9,841 bases of DNA from DASWHD01 sp036393335 (GTDB lineage Bacteria; CG2-30-53-67; CG2-30-70-394): assembly GCA_036393335.1 (NCBI GenBank), contig DASWHD010000149.1, forward strand, positions 1-9,841, given 5' to 3'. A program made the translations under genes and the position numbers. Positions 1-8,364 of this stretch are shown one piece after another. The stretch's first letter is position 1, and the number at the start of each line of letters is the position of its first letter. Under the pieces are notes generated by a model that was given only the letters and a program-made list of their open reading frames with translations, did not search any database and was not told the origin of the DNA.

Positions 1-12
1 AAAGGAGGCAGG

Positions 13-1338
13 ATGCGCAAAAACTTCGTGCTCGACACCAATGTGCTGCTGCACGACGCCGAGGCGATCACCGCGTTCGCGGACAACAACGTGGTGATCC
101 CGATCTACGTCCTGGAGGAGATAGATACCTTCAAGAAGGACGTCTCCGAGCTGGGACGCAATGCGCGGCGCGTGTCGCGCAACCTCGACCGTCTGCGCGA
201 GGGCGGCAGCCTGGTCAAGGGGGTGCCCATCAACGGCACGGCAGGGGGCACCCTCACGGTGGTGTTCGCGCGCAAGGAGCTGCCCGATGAGTACGCCCTG
301 ACCAGCCAGAGCGCGGACAACCGCATCCTGGCCGCGGCCCTGGAGGTGCAAGAGGCAGACCCGAACAAACCCCTGGTCTTCGTCTCCAAGGACATCAATC
401 TACGCATCCGTGCCGCGGCCCTCGGGCTGCGGGTCGCGGATTACGACGTCGAGCGCACCGAGATCTCGGAGCTCTACAGTGGCTGGTTCGACCTCATCGC
501 CTCGCCGGAGGACCTCAACGATCTGTTCAAACAAGGCGAGGCGTCCCTCCCCCCCCGCGACGGCGAGCCCTTCCCTCGGAACGCCTTTGCCGTGGTGAGC
601 GAGGCCGGGGGTCAGGGATCCGCCCTGGTCCGTCTCCACCCCGACGAGGGCAAGATGCGCGTCCTGCGCGAGACCCACAAAGAGGTGTGGGGCATCCGGC
701 CACGCAACAAGGAGCAACGCTTCGCCTGCGAGCTACTGCTGGACGAGAGCGTGCTGCTCGTCACCCTGGTCGGTCAGGCGGGAACGGGCAAGACCCTGCT
801 GGCGCTGGCCGCGGGGCTGGAGAAGGTCGCCGAAGGGAAGCCGTACCAGCGGCTGCTCGTATCGCGCCCGGTGTTCCCGCTGGGCCGGGACATCGGCTAC
901 CTGCCCGGGGAGGTGGAAGAGAAGCTCAAGCCGTGGATGCAGCCGGTGCACGACAACCTCGAGCTGCTGCTCGGCATCTCCCACCGGGACAAGGCCAAAG
1001 GCCGGACGACCCAGGAGCTGTTCGACCTCAATCTCGTCCAGATCGAGCCCCTCACCTACATCCGTGGCCGGTCGATCCCGCGTCAATTCCTGCTCGTCGA
1101 TGAGGCGCAGAACCTCACACCCCACGAGGTAAAGACCATCATCACCCGCGCCGGTGAAGGGACCAAAGTCGTCCTGACCGGCGACCCCTACCAGATCGAT
1201 AACCCGTACGTGGACTCCACCAACAACGGCCTGGTTCATGTGGTCAACCGCTTCCGCGGCGAGCGCCTCGCCGGCCACGTCACCCTCACCCGCGGGGAGC
1301 GCTCCGACCTCGCGGAGCGCGCCGCATCGCTGCTGTGA
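13..1338 (+). CDS. PIN domain-PhoH family ATPase (YlaK/PhoH2-like)
   Basis: A 441-residue protein joining an N-terminal PIN-type nuclease fold to a C-terminal PhoH P-loop ATPase. In the PIN part (about residues 1-150) the expected acidic residues are visible: D8 in VLDTN, E35/E36, D102 in SADNR and D127 in SKDINLR. The PhoH part (about 225-441) has a Walker A at 254-261 (GQAGTGKT) and a Walker B ending D363-E364 in FLLVDEAQN, followed by VVLTGDPYQID. This is the usual full length and order for PIN-PhoH proteins, which are known or proposed to act on RNA as ATP-dependent helicase/ribonucleases in the cytoplasm; the substrate here is not known. The ATG at 13 is well supported by AAAGGAGG at 1-8. 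The stop overlaps possible starts of the next reading frame. It has no evident functional link to the cytochrome operon. Confidence 0.95.
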   Translation: MRKNFVLDTNVLLHDAEAITAFADNNVVIPIYVLEEIDTFKKDVSELGRNARRVSRNLDRLREGGSLVKGVPINGTAGGTLTVVFARKELPDEYALTSQSADNRILAAALEVQEADPNKPLVFVSKDINLRIRAAALGLRVADYDVERTEISELYSGWFDLIASPEDLNDLFKQGEASLPPRDGEPFPRNAFAVVSEAGGQGSALVRLHPDEGKMRVLRETHKEVWGIRPRNKEQRFACELLLDESVLLVTLVGQAGTGKTLLALAAGLEKVAEGKPYQRLLVSRPVFPLGRDIGYLPGEVEEKLKPWMQPVHDNLELLLGISHRDKAKGRTTQELFDLNLVQIEPLTYIRGRSIPRQFLLVDEAQNLTPHEVKTIITRAGEGTKVVLTGDPYQIDNPYVDSTNNGLVHVVNRFRGERLAGHVTLTRGERSDLAERAASLL

Positions 1339-1439
1339 TGCCGGCGTGCGGTGGTCTGGATTCACGGATCGGTGGCACAATCGGGACCGCGGGCAAACCG
1401 GGGCAGAGGCCCGCGCCGTTGACCGACGGTGAGAAACGA

Positions 1440-1757
1440 GTGGTGCGTGGCACCATGGCGCGGTGGAGAAAGCGGCCGGAGGTCATCGTCGGTGCGGTGG
1501 TGGGCGCGATCGTCACCCTCGCCATCGCCGGCTCCATCGACCGCTTCCTCCCTCTGGACCACGGCGGCTGGGGTAGCGCCATCCGCGAGGCGATTCATGA
1601 TTCGTTAGGCCCGGCGTGGGCCGACGTCCTCGCGGTGCAGATCGCCCTCGGGGCGGCGGTGTTCCTCACCCTGGCCGCTGCCGGCGCCATCGTCGGGGTG
1701 CTGTTCGCCCTCTTTCTGTCCTGGTTTTTTTCCCGCAGAGTGCCGTGGATCGACTAG
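1440..1757 (+). CDS. small two-helix membrane protein, unknown function
   Basis: I do not recognise a family. From a GTG at 1440 the protein has 105 residues: a short basic N-terminus (ARWRKRPEV), a first hydrophobic helix (VIVGAVVGAIVTLAIAGSI), a polar loop of about 40 residues, a second long hydrophobic helix (about 25 residues, rich in Ala, Leu and Val) and a short C-terminus FFSRRVPWID. The GTG is favoured because GGTGAG lies five bases before it; an ATG at 1455 is also possible. The frame is open back to a GTG at 1335 that overlaps the PhoH stop, but the extra 35 residues (Gly/Pro-rich, no hydrophobic pattern) look non-coding. The histidine kinase begins 15 bases after the stop, so the two are probably co-transcribed. 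It could be an accessory protein of the kinase, but nothing in the sequence proves that. Confidence 0.65.
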   Translation: MVRGTMARWRKRPEVIVGAVVGAIVTLAIAGSIDRFLPLDHGGWGSAIREAIHDSLGPAWADVLAVQIALGAAVFLTLAAAGAIVGVLFALFLSWFFSRRVPWID

Positions 1758-1772
1758 CGCGCCTCTCGCCCC

Positions 1773-3608
1773 ATGGACCCACGCCCCCGCGTCCGTTATC
1801 GCCCGCTATCCGAGCGGCAGACGATCCAGAGCAAGATCCTCCTGCCGTTCATCCTGTTCTCGTTTCTGGCGATCGTCGTGGTAGTGCTGCTGGTGGCGAA
1901 AATTTTGTCCCAGCAGATCGACACTAGCACCAGCAAGGAGATCCTCGCCTACCAGCAGACCATCGACGCGTTGCTGAAAGAGAAGCAGCAGCAGACCGTG
2001 CAGTACGCCAACCTCTTCGCCCAGTACGCCAGCTCGGCGCCAGGCCAGGAGACCTCGGTCCTGTACCGCACGATGGATATCTCCCACATGGATCTCTTGA
2101 TGAACGAGAACGTGCGGATCGATATCGAGCCGCGGCGTTTCCTGCAAAGCGACAACAAGACGTTGCGCGAGCTGGTCTCCCGGGGCATGCGCGGCGAGCA
2201 CGGGACGGACCTCATCTACCAGGTCGTCGATGGCCGGCCCCGCCTCGACTTCGATGTGGTGGTACCGTTCCAGCGCGGCAAGCACAGCGATTTCGTGCTC
2301 CTCGGCTTCAGCTTCGATCACCGGCTATTGCGGGGGCTCAAGGCAAAGATCAACAGCGACCTGTTCGTGCTCCAGAACGACCAGGTGATCGCCTCTTCCT
2401 TTCAAGGACCGAGCTGGGACGACAAGATCAAGGCCAAGGTCACCCCGGCGCTGCTGCGCCGTATCCTGGGAGGCGGCGAGTCCATCCTGGAGAAGGTCTA
2501 CCTCGACGACAAAGAGTACAAGGCGGTGTTCGCTCCCCTGCGGGTGAACGGGACGAACAAGGCGGCGTACGGCCTGATCATGTCGACCAACGACCTGGTG
2601 CAGGCCAAGCGCCGGGTGCTCGCCAACTACGTGGCGGTCTCCATGGTGATCCTGGTGGTCCTCACCCTGATCAACTTCGTGATCATCAGCGCCATCAGCC
2701 GCCCGTTGAAGGAGATGGCGAGCCTCGCCGACCTCGTCGCCCAGGGGGATCTCACCCACCGCATTCAGGTCGACTCCAAGGATGAGCTGGCCACCCTGGT
2801 GACCTCGTTCAACAACATGGTGGCGGCGCTGCGCAAGCAGCGCGACGAGCTCGACTTCACCATCAAGCAGCTCATCCACCAGGAAAAGCTCGCCTCCCTG
2901 GGAGAGCTCGCCGCCGGTGTCGCCCACGAGGTCGGGAACCCCTTGTCGATCATCGTCGGCTACTCGAAGTGGCTCTACAAACGGTGCCAGTACGACGAGC
3001 AACGCGAGCCCCTCAAACAAGTCATCGACGCCGCACAACGCATCGACGAGCTGAACAAACGCCTGCTGATGTACTCGCGTCCCGGCCCTCAGCAGCAGAA
3101 GAGCGTAGACCTCAACCGGGTGATCGAGGACGCCCTGGGCATGGTCGAGCACCAGTTCAAGGAAGAAAAGGAGTACCGGGTCGTGCGCCGCCTCAGCCCC
3201 ACCACCGGGCCGATCATGGGCAACCCGGATCGCTTGCAGCAGGTCTTCATCAACCTCTTCAACAACGCGCGCCAGGCGATGCCGGCGGGCGGTCGGCTCA
3301 CCGTCTCCAGCGAGGAGCTCAAGGGCGGCAGGGGGGTGCTGGTGAAGGTCGCCGACACCGGCGGTGGCATCGATCCTCAACACCTGTCGCGGGTCTTCGA
3401 CCCCTTCTTTACCACCAAGGCCCCGGACAAGGGGACCGGCCTGGGGCTGAGCATCACCCACCGGATCACCACCGACCACGGCGGGCGGATCTGGGTGGAG
3501 AGCCGGCTGGGGGCAGGGGCGACCTTCTTTCTCGAGTTCCCCTACCCGGGCCACTCCGTCGCGGAGGAGGCGGACCAGGCGCCGAGGGACGCCGGTCACG
3601 CGACGTAG
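1773..3608 (+). CDS. membrane sensor histidine kinase (NtrC-family type, HAMP-HisKA-HATPase_c)
   Basis: A 611-residue membrane-bound sensor kinase. A first transmembrane helix lies at about residues 22-44 and a second at about 285-308. They enclose about 240 extracytoplasmic residues, the size of a Cache-type ligand-binding domain, although I identify that fold only by topology. A HAMP linker follows (about 309-362), then the dimerisation/phosphotransfer helix with H385 in GVAHEVGNPLS. The ATP-binding domain shows the N box (INLFNNARQAM, about 493-503), DTGGGI at 528-533, FDPFFTTK at 542-549 and GTGLGL at 554-559, so all catalytic boxes are intact. The HEVGNPL phosphorylation box is typical of kinases paired with sigma54-activating regulators, and such a regulator is encoded at 5749-7146. 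The ATG at 1773 has no good ribosome binding site, so coupling to the preceding gene is likely. There is no CxxCH or PAS domain, so the signal is probably a periplasmic ligand, unidentified. Confidence 0.93.
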   Translation: MDPRPRVRYRPLSERQTIQSKILLPFILFSFLAIVVVVLLVAKILSQQIDTSTSKEILAYQQTIDALLKEKQQQTVQYANLFAQYASSAPGQETSVLYRTMDISHMDLLMNENVRIDIEPRRFLQSDNKTLRELVSRGMRGEHGTDLIYQVVDGRPRLDFDVVVPFQRGKHSDFVLLGFSFDHRLLRGLKAKINSDLFVLQNDQVIASSFQGPSWDDKIKAKVTPALLRRILGGGESILEKVYLDDKEYKAVFAPLRVNGTNKAAYGLIMSTNDLVQAKRRVLANYVAVSMVILVVLTLINFVIISAISRPLKEMASLADLVAQGDLTHRIQVDSKDELATLVTSFNNMVAALRKQRDELDFTIKQLIHQEKLASLGELAAGVAHEVGNPLSIIVGYSKWLYKRCQYDEQREPLKQVIDAAQRIDELNKRLLMYSRPGPQQQKSVDLNRVIEDALGMVEHQFKEEKEYRVVRRLSPTTGPIMGNPDRLQQVFINLFNNARQAMPAGGRLTVSSEELKGGRGVLVKVADTGGGIDPQHLSRVFDPFFTTKAPDKGTGLGLSITHRITTDHGGRIWVESRLGAGATFFLEFPYPGHSVAEEADQAPRDAGHAT

Positions 3609-3621
3609 CCCCCATCGTTAC

Positions 3622-3640
3622 ACCCGGCCTCATGCCGGGT
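3622..3640 (+). terminator. hairpin just after the histidine kinase, weak terminator candidate
   Basis: ACCCGGC and GCCGGGT form a perfect 7-bp stem around a 5-base loop, starting 14 bases after the kinase stop. No T-rich run follows on the + strand, so it does not meet the usual intrinsic-terminator pattern. It may slow transcription or protect the 3' end of the mRNA. Confidence 0.35.
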
Positions 3641-3686
3641 TGCGGCACCGGTCGCGGATGAGAAAGCGGGGTGGGGATCGGGGGAT

Positions 3687-3747
3687 GGGGGGAAGGATGG
3701 AAGAAGGCGAGAGATCCGCTGGCCGCGCCGCGGCCAACCTTCCCCCC
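3687..3747. repeat. nested inverted repeat with purine-rich/pyrimidine-rich arms
   Basis: GGGGGGAAGG at 3687-3696 is matched exactly by CCTTCCCCCC at 3738-3747. Between them TGGCCGCG (3720-3727) and CGCGGCCA (3729-3736) form a second perfect stem around one base. The symmetry weakly continues outward into the G-rich 3670-3686 and C-rich 3748-3765 stretches. No ORF with coding character lies here. It may be the remnant of another repeat element or a bulky RNA structure between the convergent units. Confidence 0.6.
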
Positions 3748-3765
3748 ACCCCGCGTCCCCCATCC

Positions 3766-3994
3766 CTAGCCCGCATTTCTCACCACGACTCTGCTGCGCC
3801 CGCGCAACTGCCCGCATCTCCTGGCCCACCTCGTCCGCGGTAGGAGCCGGTTGCACCGGCGACCCGCGCCGCCAGGCGCGGCCGGCCCTCTCGGGCCGGA
3901 ATCGCCGAAGGGATTCGGCTCCTACCGCGGGCCGGCCAGGATCTACGGCCTTGGCGCGGTCTCGCGACGATCCGTGGTGAGAAATGCGGGCTAG
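3766..3994. mobile_element. MITE-like element with 22-bp perfect terminal inverted repeats
   Basis: The left end at 3766-3787 (starting CTAGCCCGCATTTCTCACC) is repeated as an exact reverse complement at 3973-3994, giving a 229-bp unit with no transposase gene. Each end begins or finishes with CTAG. This can be read either as 22-bp terminal repeats or as 18-bp repeats flanked by a CTAG target duplication; 4-bp CTAR-like duplications are known for some IS5-family elements, so that assignment is inference. The symmetry stops sharply at 3765 and 3995. Inside lies a REP-like pair. The element fills most of the gap between the kinase and the convergent fused cytochrome gene. Confidence 0.7.
3835..3930. 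repeat. inverted pair of REP-like sequences (REPIN/BIME type)
   Basis: CCGCGGTAGGAGCCG at 3835-3849 is answered by its exact reverse complement at 3916-3930. Four perfect hairpins lie between or within these arms: 3846-3860 (GCCGGT/ACCGGC), 3865-3880 (CGCGCC/GGCGCG), 3882-3899 (CCGGCCC/GGGCCGG) and 3904-3919 (GCCGAA/TTCGGC). Read outward-in from either side, the arm is GTAGGAGCC followed by a short hairpin and CGA. That is the layout of gammaproteobacterial REP sequences with a 5' GTAG and of inverted REP pairs. Such pairs are mobilised by RAYT (TnpA-REP) transposases encoded elsewhere. Here it may also act as a bidirectional transcription barrier. Confidence 0.8.
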
Positions 3995-4063
3995 TCTTTC
4001 AAGGCACGCTGTTGCCTATCTCGGAGCGGCGATCTTGCCACGCACCGTTGCTGGAGAAGCCAA

Positions 4064-5748
4064 CTACTCCCCCTCCTCCGGCTCGCGCGACTGCTCGCGC
4101 TCCTGCGCCTCGACCAGGGCGTCGAAGGTGGCGGGGTGCTCGTCCAACAGCTCCTCGAGGTCGATCTTGCCCGTGAGCCACACCCAGCTCATCGGGAAGA
4201 CCCGGCTGCGCAGGTGGACGTTGTAGAAGTGCCAGACGAAGGCGACGAACAACACAAACACCGCCTCGGTGCTGTGCACCACATACGCCACCCCCCAGAT
4301 CCATTGGGCGACACTGCTCGGCAAGAGGCGGGCCGCCGCGGTGGGGAACCAGTACAGCAATCCGGTGACGATCATCGCCAGGACGACGAGAGTCACCAGC
4401 CAGTAGTCCAGCTTCTGGTAGTAGGTGAACTTGCCGAATCGCGGCCGGTGATCGGTCTGCCCGGAGAGGTAGCGCAGGTTGGCGACGAACAGGGTGAGGT
4501 CCTCGCGGCGCGGCACCATATGGAACGCGAGCCGGCCTCGCACCCGCTGGATCACGACGTACAGCAGGTGGTAGGCGACCACGAGGATCAGCAGCAGGGC
4601 GGCGAAGCGGTGCAGGTGGCCGGCGTTCTCCACCCCGCCCCAGAGGCCAATCCACCCGCGCGCCAGGCGGTGATCGGGAAACTTCAGGGCCAGGCCCGAG
4701 GCGCCGAGGTAGAGGACCGCCACGAGCAGCAAGCCGTGCTGGATGCGGGCGTGGAGATCCATCCGTTCCACCTGCGACGGCAGTCGGCGGAAGACCTCCC
4801 ACGGGATGCCGGCCCGCACCTGGGGCGGTCGCTGGGGACGGTGGTGCGCACGCACCTGGGCGCGCACGTCGAGGACGATGTGCAGGCTCAGGAGGAGGAT
4901 GGTGAGGGCCGCGAGCACCACTAACACGGCCCGTACCCGCGCCGCGATGGGATTGCTCGCCGTGTCGAGGAGGGTGTGGGTGAAGGCCGCGGCGAACTCC
5001 GGCGATGCCCCCGCGTGGCAGCGGGCACACAGGGCCTCCTTGACCGCGAGGGTGGCGAGCCCTTGCGGTCCCTCGACCGCCGCGATCCCGTGATGGCCGT
5101 GGCAATCGGCGCAGGTCGGGGTCGCCTTGCCCCCGAGGGCGTACTTCTTGCCGTGGAAATGCTCCTGATACGACTGCACCACGGAGACGTTCAGGTTGTA
5201 GCGCGAGGCGATGACCCGGTCGGCATGGCAGCGACCGCAGGTCTTGACCACGTTCTCCCGCGCCACGGCCGAGCCCAGCACGGACGCCGGCCGCAGGGCG
5301 TGGACGTCACCGTGGCAGTCGACGCAGAACGGCGCATCCGCATTGCCGTCGCGCAACAGGGCACGGCCGTGGACGCCGTTCGCGACACCGTCGAAGGCCG
5401 CAGGGTGACACCGGCGGCACGCGGACAGGGTGTCGGGAAACGCGCTCTTCTCCGCGGGGATGGCCACCACCGCCCACTCCTCTCCGGCCGCCCGCGCCGC
5501 GCCGTCGCGGTGCACGGCGTCGATGCGGGCGATGCGCGCGCTGTTATGGCAGTCGAGACACGAGAGGGCGCCATGCACCGACTCCCGGTATCGCTCGGGG
5601 ACGACCCGGAGCTGCCGCTGGCCGTGGAGACTCCCGTGACATCCAAGGCAAGACGCCGCCGCGTCCGTCGTCCCCGCCGACTGCGCGTAACCCGCCGCGG
5701 CCGGCAAGATGAGCACCGTCAACAGAACGGCCGCTGACCATCGCCTTA

Positions 5749-5752
<4 letters not shown>
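4064..5752 (-). CDS. fused heptahaem cytochrome c-cytochrome b561 membrane protein
   Basis: A 562-residue protein beginning with a signal peptide (about residues 1-24, hydrophobic core AAVLLTVLILPAAAG). Its periplasmic region has seven CxxCH haem-attachment motifs starting at C35, C65, C112, C143, C172, C214 and C242. Likely distal His ligands lie in SVHG (H60), GVHG (H128) and HFHGKKY. A transmembrane helix follows (about 274-296). Then comes a cytochrome b561/formate dehydrogenase gamma-type domain (about 330-530) with candidate haem b and quinone-site histidines H339, H381, H395, H493, H508 and H513. It probably moves electrons between the membrane quinone pool and periplasmic haems. It is last in the minus-strand operon; its ATG overlaps the response regulator stop as ATGA, so the two are translationally coupled. 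The whole protein matches, in order, the two separate proteins encoded at 8361-9338 and 7522-8364. The plan recalls Geobacter CbcL; orthology is not shown. Confidence 0.93.
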
Positions 5753-7146
<1,394 letters not shown>

Positions 7147-7154
7147 ACCCCACC

Positions 7155-7517
7155 TCAGAGTCGATGGATCTCCGGCAACTCGTCATGACAACGGCCACAC
7201 AGGGCCCGGTTGATGACCAGCTCCCGATCGCCGTGGAAACTGTGGCACTGGTTGCAGTGGTACTCGAAGCTCACGTGGAGGAGATGGGAAAAGACCCCTT
7301 CGGCCGGCTCCTGGGCGAATCGCGCGTAGATGTGGCACTGAAAACAGGGCAGGTCCTGGATGGTCAGGGTGCGGCCGGTGGGCCGCGCCGACTCGTGGGC
7401 GTCCTGCCCGCCGGTGGGTTGCGGGAACAGGTGCAGGATGGAGGTCGCGGAACGCTGCCACGCCCACACCGCCACCACCGCAAACAGGAACACGAACAAG
7501 AGATTCTTGAGGTTCAT
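7155..7517 (-). CDS. small membrane-anchored trihaem cytochrome c
   Basis: A 120-residue protein with an uncleaved-looking N-terminal hydrophobic anchor (about residues 5-20, LLFVFLFAVVAVWAW). Its periplasmic tail has three CxxCH motifs: CFQCH at 58-62, CNQCH at 88-92 and CGRCH at 107-111. FSHLLH (H78 and H81) before the second motif resembles the F-x-H-x-x-H arrangement of class III/c7 cytochromes, and H87, H95 and H118 are further ligand candidates, so three bis-His haems are plausible. It would relay electrons between the larger cytochromes of the operon and a soluble partner; this role is inferred from context only. It starts four bases after the stop of the cytochrome b gene, with GGTGAG upstream, and ends just before the response regulator start. 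I know no gene name for it. Confidence 0.9.
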   Translation of the reverse strand: MNLKNLLFVFLFAVVAVWAWQRSATSILHLFPQPTGGQDAHESARPTGRTLTIQDLPCFQCHIYARFAQEPAEGVFSHLLHVSFEYHCNQCHSFHGDRELVINRALCGRCHDELPEIHRL

Positions 7518-7521
7518 GGGC

Positions 7522-8364
7522 TCACCGATCGCTGGCGTCGCCCTCGGGGGCGGTCGTCTCCGGCGCCGCGTCCGGCGCCGCGATCCCCTCGGCCTCCGCC
7601 GCCGCGACCACGGGACCGGCCACCGTGGCCGCCGCCGTAGCCTTGGCGCCCGGGAAGAGGCGCTCGAACTCCCGGGGATGGCGCTCCTGGAGTTCCTCCA
7701 CCGACATCTTGCCGGTCAGCCAGATCCAGTTCATGGGGAAGACGTCGGGGCGCAGGTGCTCGTTGTAGAAGTGCCAAAAGAGGATGAACACGATGGCCAG
7801 CAGCGCCTCATCGCTGTGCATGATGTAGATCAGCTCCCAGATCCAGTTGCTGGTCCACGCCGGAAACAGGAGCGCCGCCTTGGTGGGGAGGGTGAGGGCG
7901 AGACCCGAGATCCCGATGATGAAGATGCCCCAGAAGACCGCCCAGTAGTCGAACTTCTGCAGGTAGCTGAACCGGCGGAAGCGCGGCTTGTCCGGCGAGA
8001 GCCCCAGGAAGTAGCGGAAGTTCTGACACAGGTCTCGGATGTCCTGCCAATCCGGGATGAGGTCCCAGCGCAGTTTCCCCCGGCTCGCACGGTAGCCGAG
8101 GTAGCACAGATGGAAGAGCGAGTCGATGAGCATGGTGATGCCGGCGGTACGGTGCACGATGCCGGCAACCTTGGGGCCGCCCCATAGCTGGATCCACCGG
8201 TGCGATCCCTCCACCTCGTGGAACTTCAACGCCCAGCCGGTGAAAAAGAGCAGCAGGAACGAGGTGAGCATGATGATGTGCTGAATACGGAAGGTGAGAT
8301 TAATGCGCTCGACCTCTCCCTCGGGGGCCAGCTCGACGGTCTGGTCGACGTTGTCCGGGCTCAT
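7522..8364 (-). CDS. cytochrome b561-type membrane subunit
   Basis: A 280-residue integral membrane protein of the cytochrome b561/formate dehydrogenase gamma or Ni-Fe hydrogenase b-type group. Four or more hydrophobic helices span about residues 25-205. Candidate haem or quinone-site histidines are H29 (RIQH), H71 (VHRTAG), H85, H183 (MHSDEA), H198 and H203 (WHFYNEH). It should exchange electrons with the quinone pool and pass them to the heptahaem partner encoded upstream. The ATG at 8364 is chosen because it overlaps the upstream stop as ATGA and has GGAG five bases before it; the frame stays open to 8442 inside the upstream gene, but that extension is out-of-frame shadow. The last 40 residues are an Ala/Glu/Pro-rich low-complexity tail lacking in the fused paralogue. 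Alignment to residues 336-523 of the fused protein (4064-5752) needs no gaps. Confidence 0.93.
   Translation of the reverse strand: MSPDNVDQTVELAPEGEVERINLTFRIQHIIMLTSFLLLFFTGWALKFHEVEGSHRWIQLWGGPKVAGIVHRTAGITMLIDSLFHLCYLGYRASRGKLRWDLIPDWQDIRDLCQNFRYFLGLSPDKPRFRRFSYLQKFDYWAVFWGIFIIGISGLALTLPTKAALLFPAWTSNWIWELIYIMHSDEALLAIVFILFWHFYNEHLRPDVFPMNWIWLTGKMSVEELQERHPREFERLFPGAKATAAATVAGPVVAAAEAEGIAAPDAAPETTAPEGDASDR

Noticed and set aside
1335..1439. Upstream extension of the small membrane protein to the PhoH stop
   Set aside because: Gly/Pro-rich sequence without coding features; the GTG at 1440 has a better ribosome binding site. It is not excluded, since the overlap with PhoH could allow coupling.
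2325..3599. 424-residue minus-strand open frame opposite the kinase
   Set aside because: It mirrors the kinase gene in a GC-rich codon pattern, contains no domain or signal, and overlaps an intact, fully motif-supported gene.
3640..3843. Short + strand open frame in the repeat-rich gap, and its minus-strand counterpart at 3596-3856
   Set aside because: Both run through inverted repeats and low-complexity G- or C-rich DNA and show no protein-like pattern.
3835..3930. Possible CRISPR or tRNA from the cloverleaf-like hairpins
   Set aside because: There are no regularly spaced direct repeats and no tRNA landmarks; the symmetry fits an inverted REP pair.
4136..4924. 262-residue + strand open frame, and a similar one at 4976-5737
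   Set aside because: Antisense to the fused cytochrome gene; compositions are typical of antisense shadow and no ribosome binding site is evident.
3999..5105. 368-residue minus-strand open frame overlapping the fused cytochrome
   Set aside because: Arg/Pro/Gly-rich shadow frame of the cytochrome gene, with no motif of its own.
7360..8187. 275-residue + strand open frame
   Set aside because: Lies opposite the cytochrome b and trihaem genes, which have clear functional motifs.
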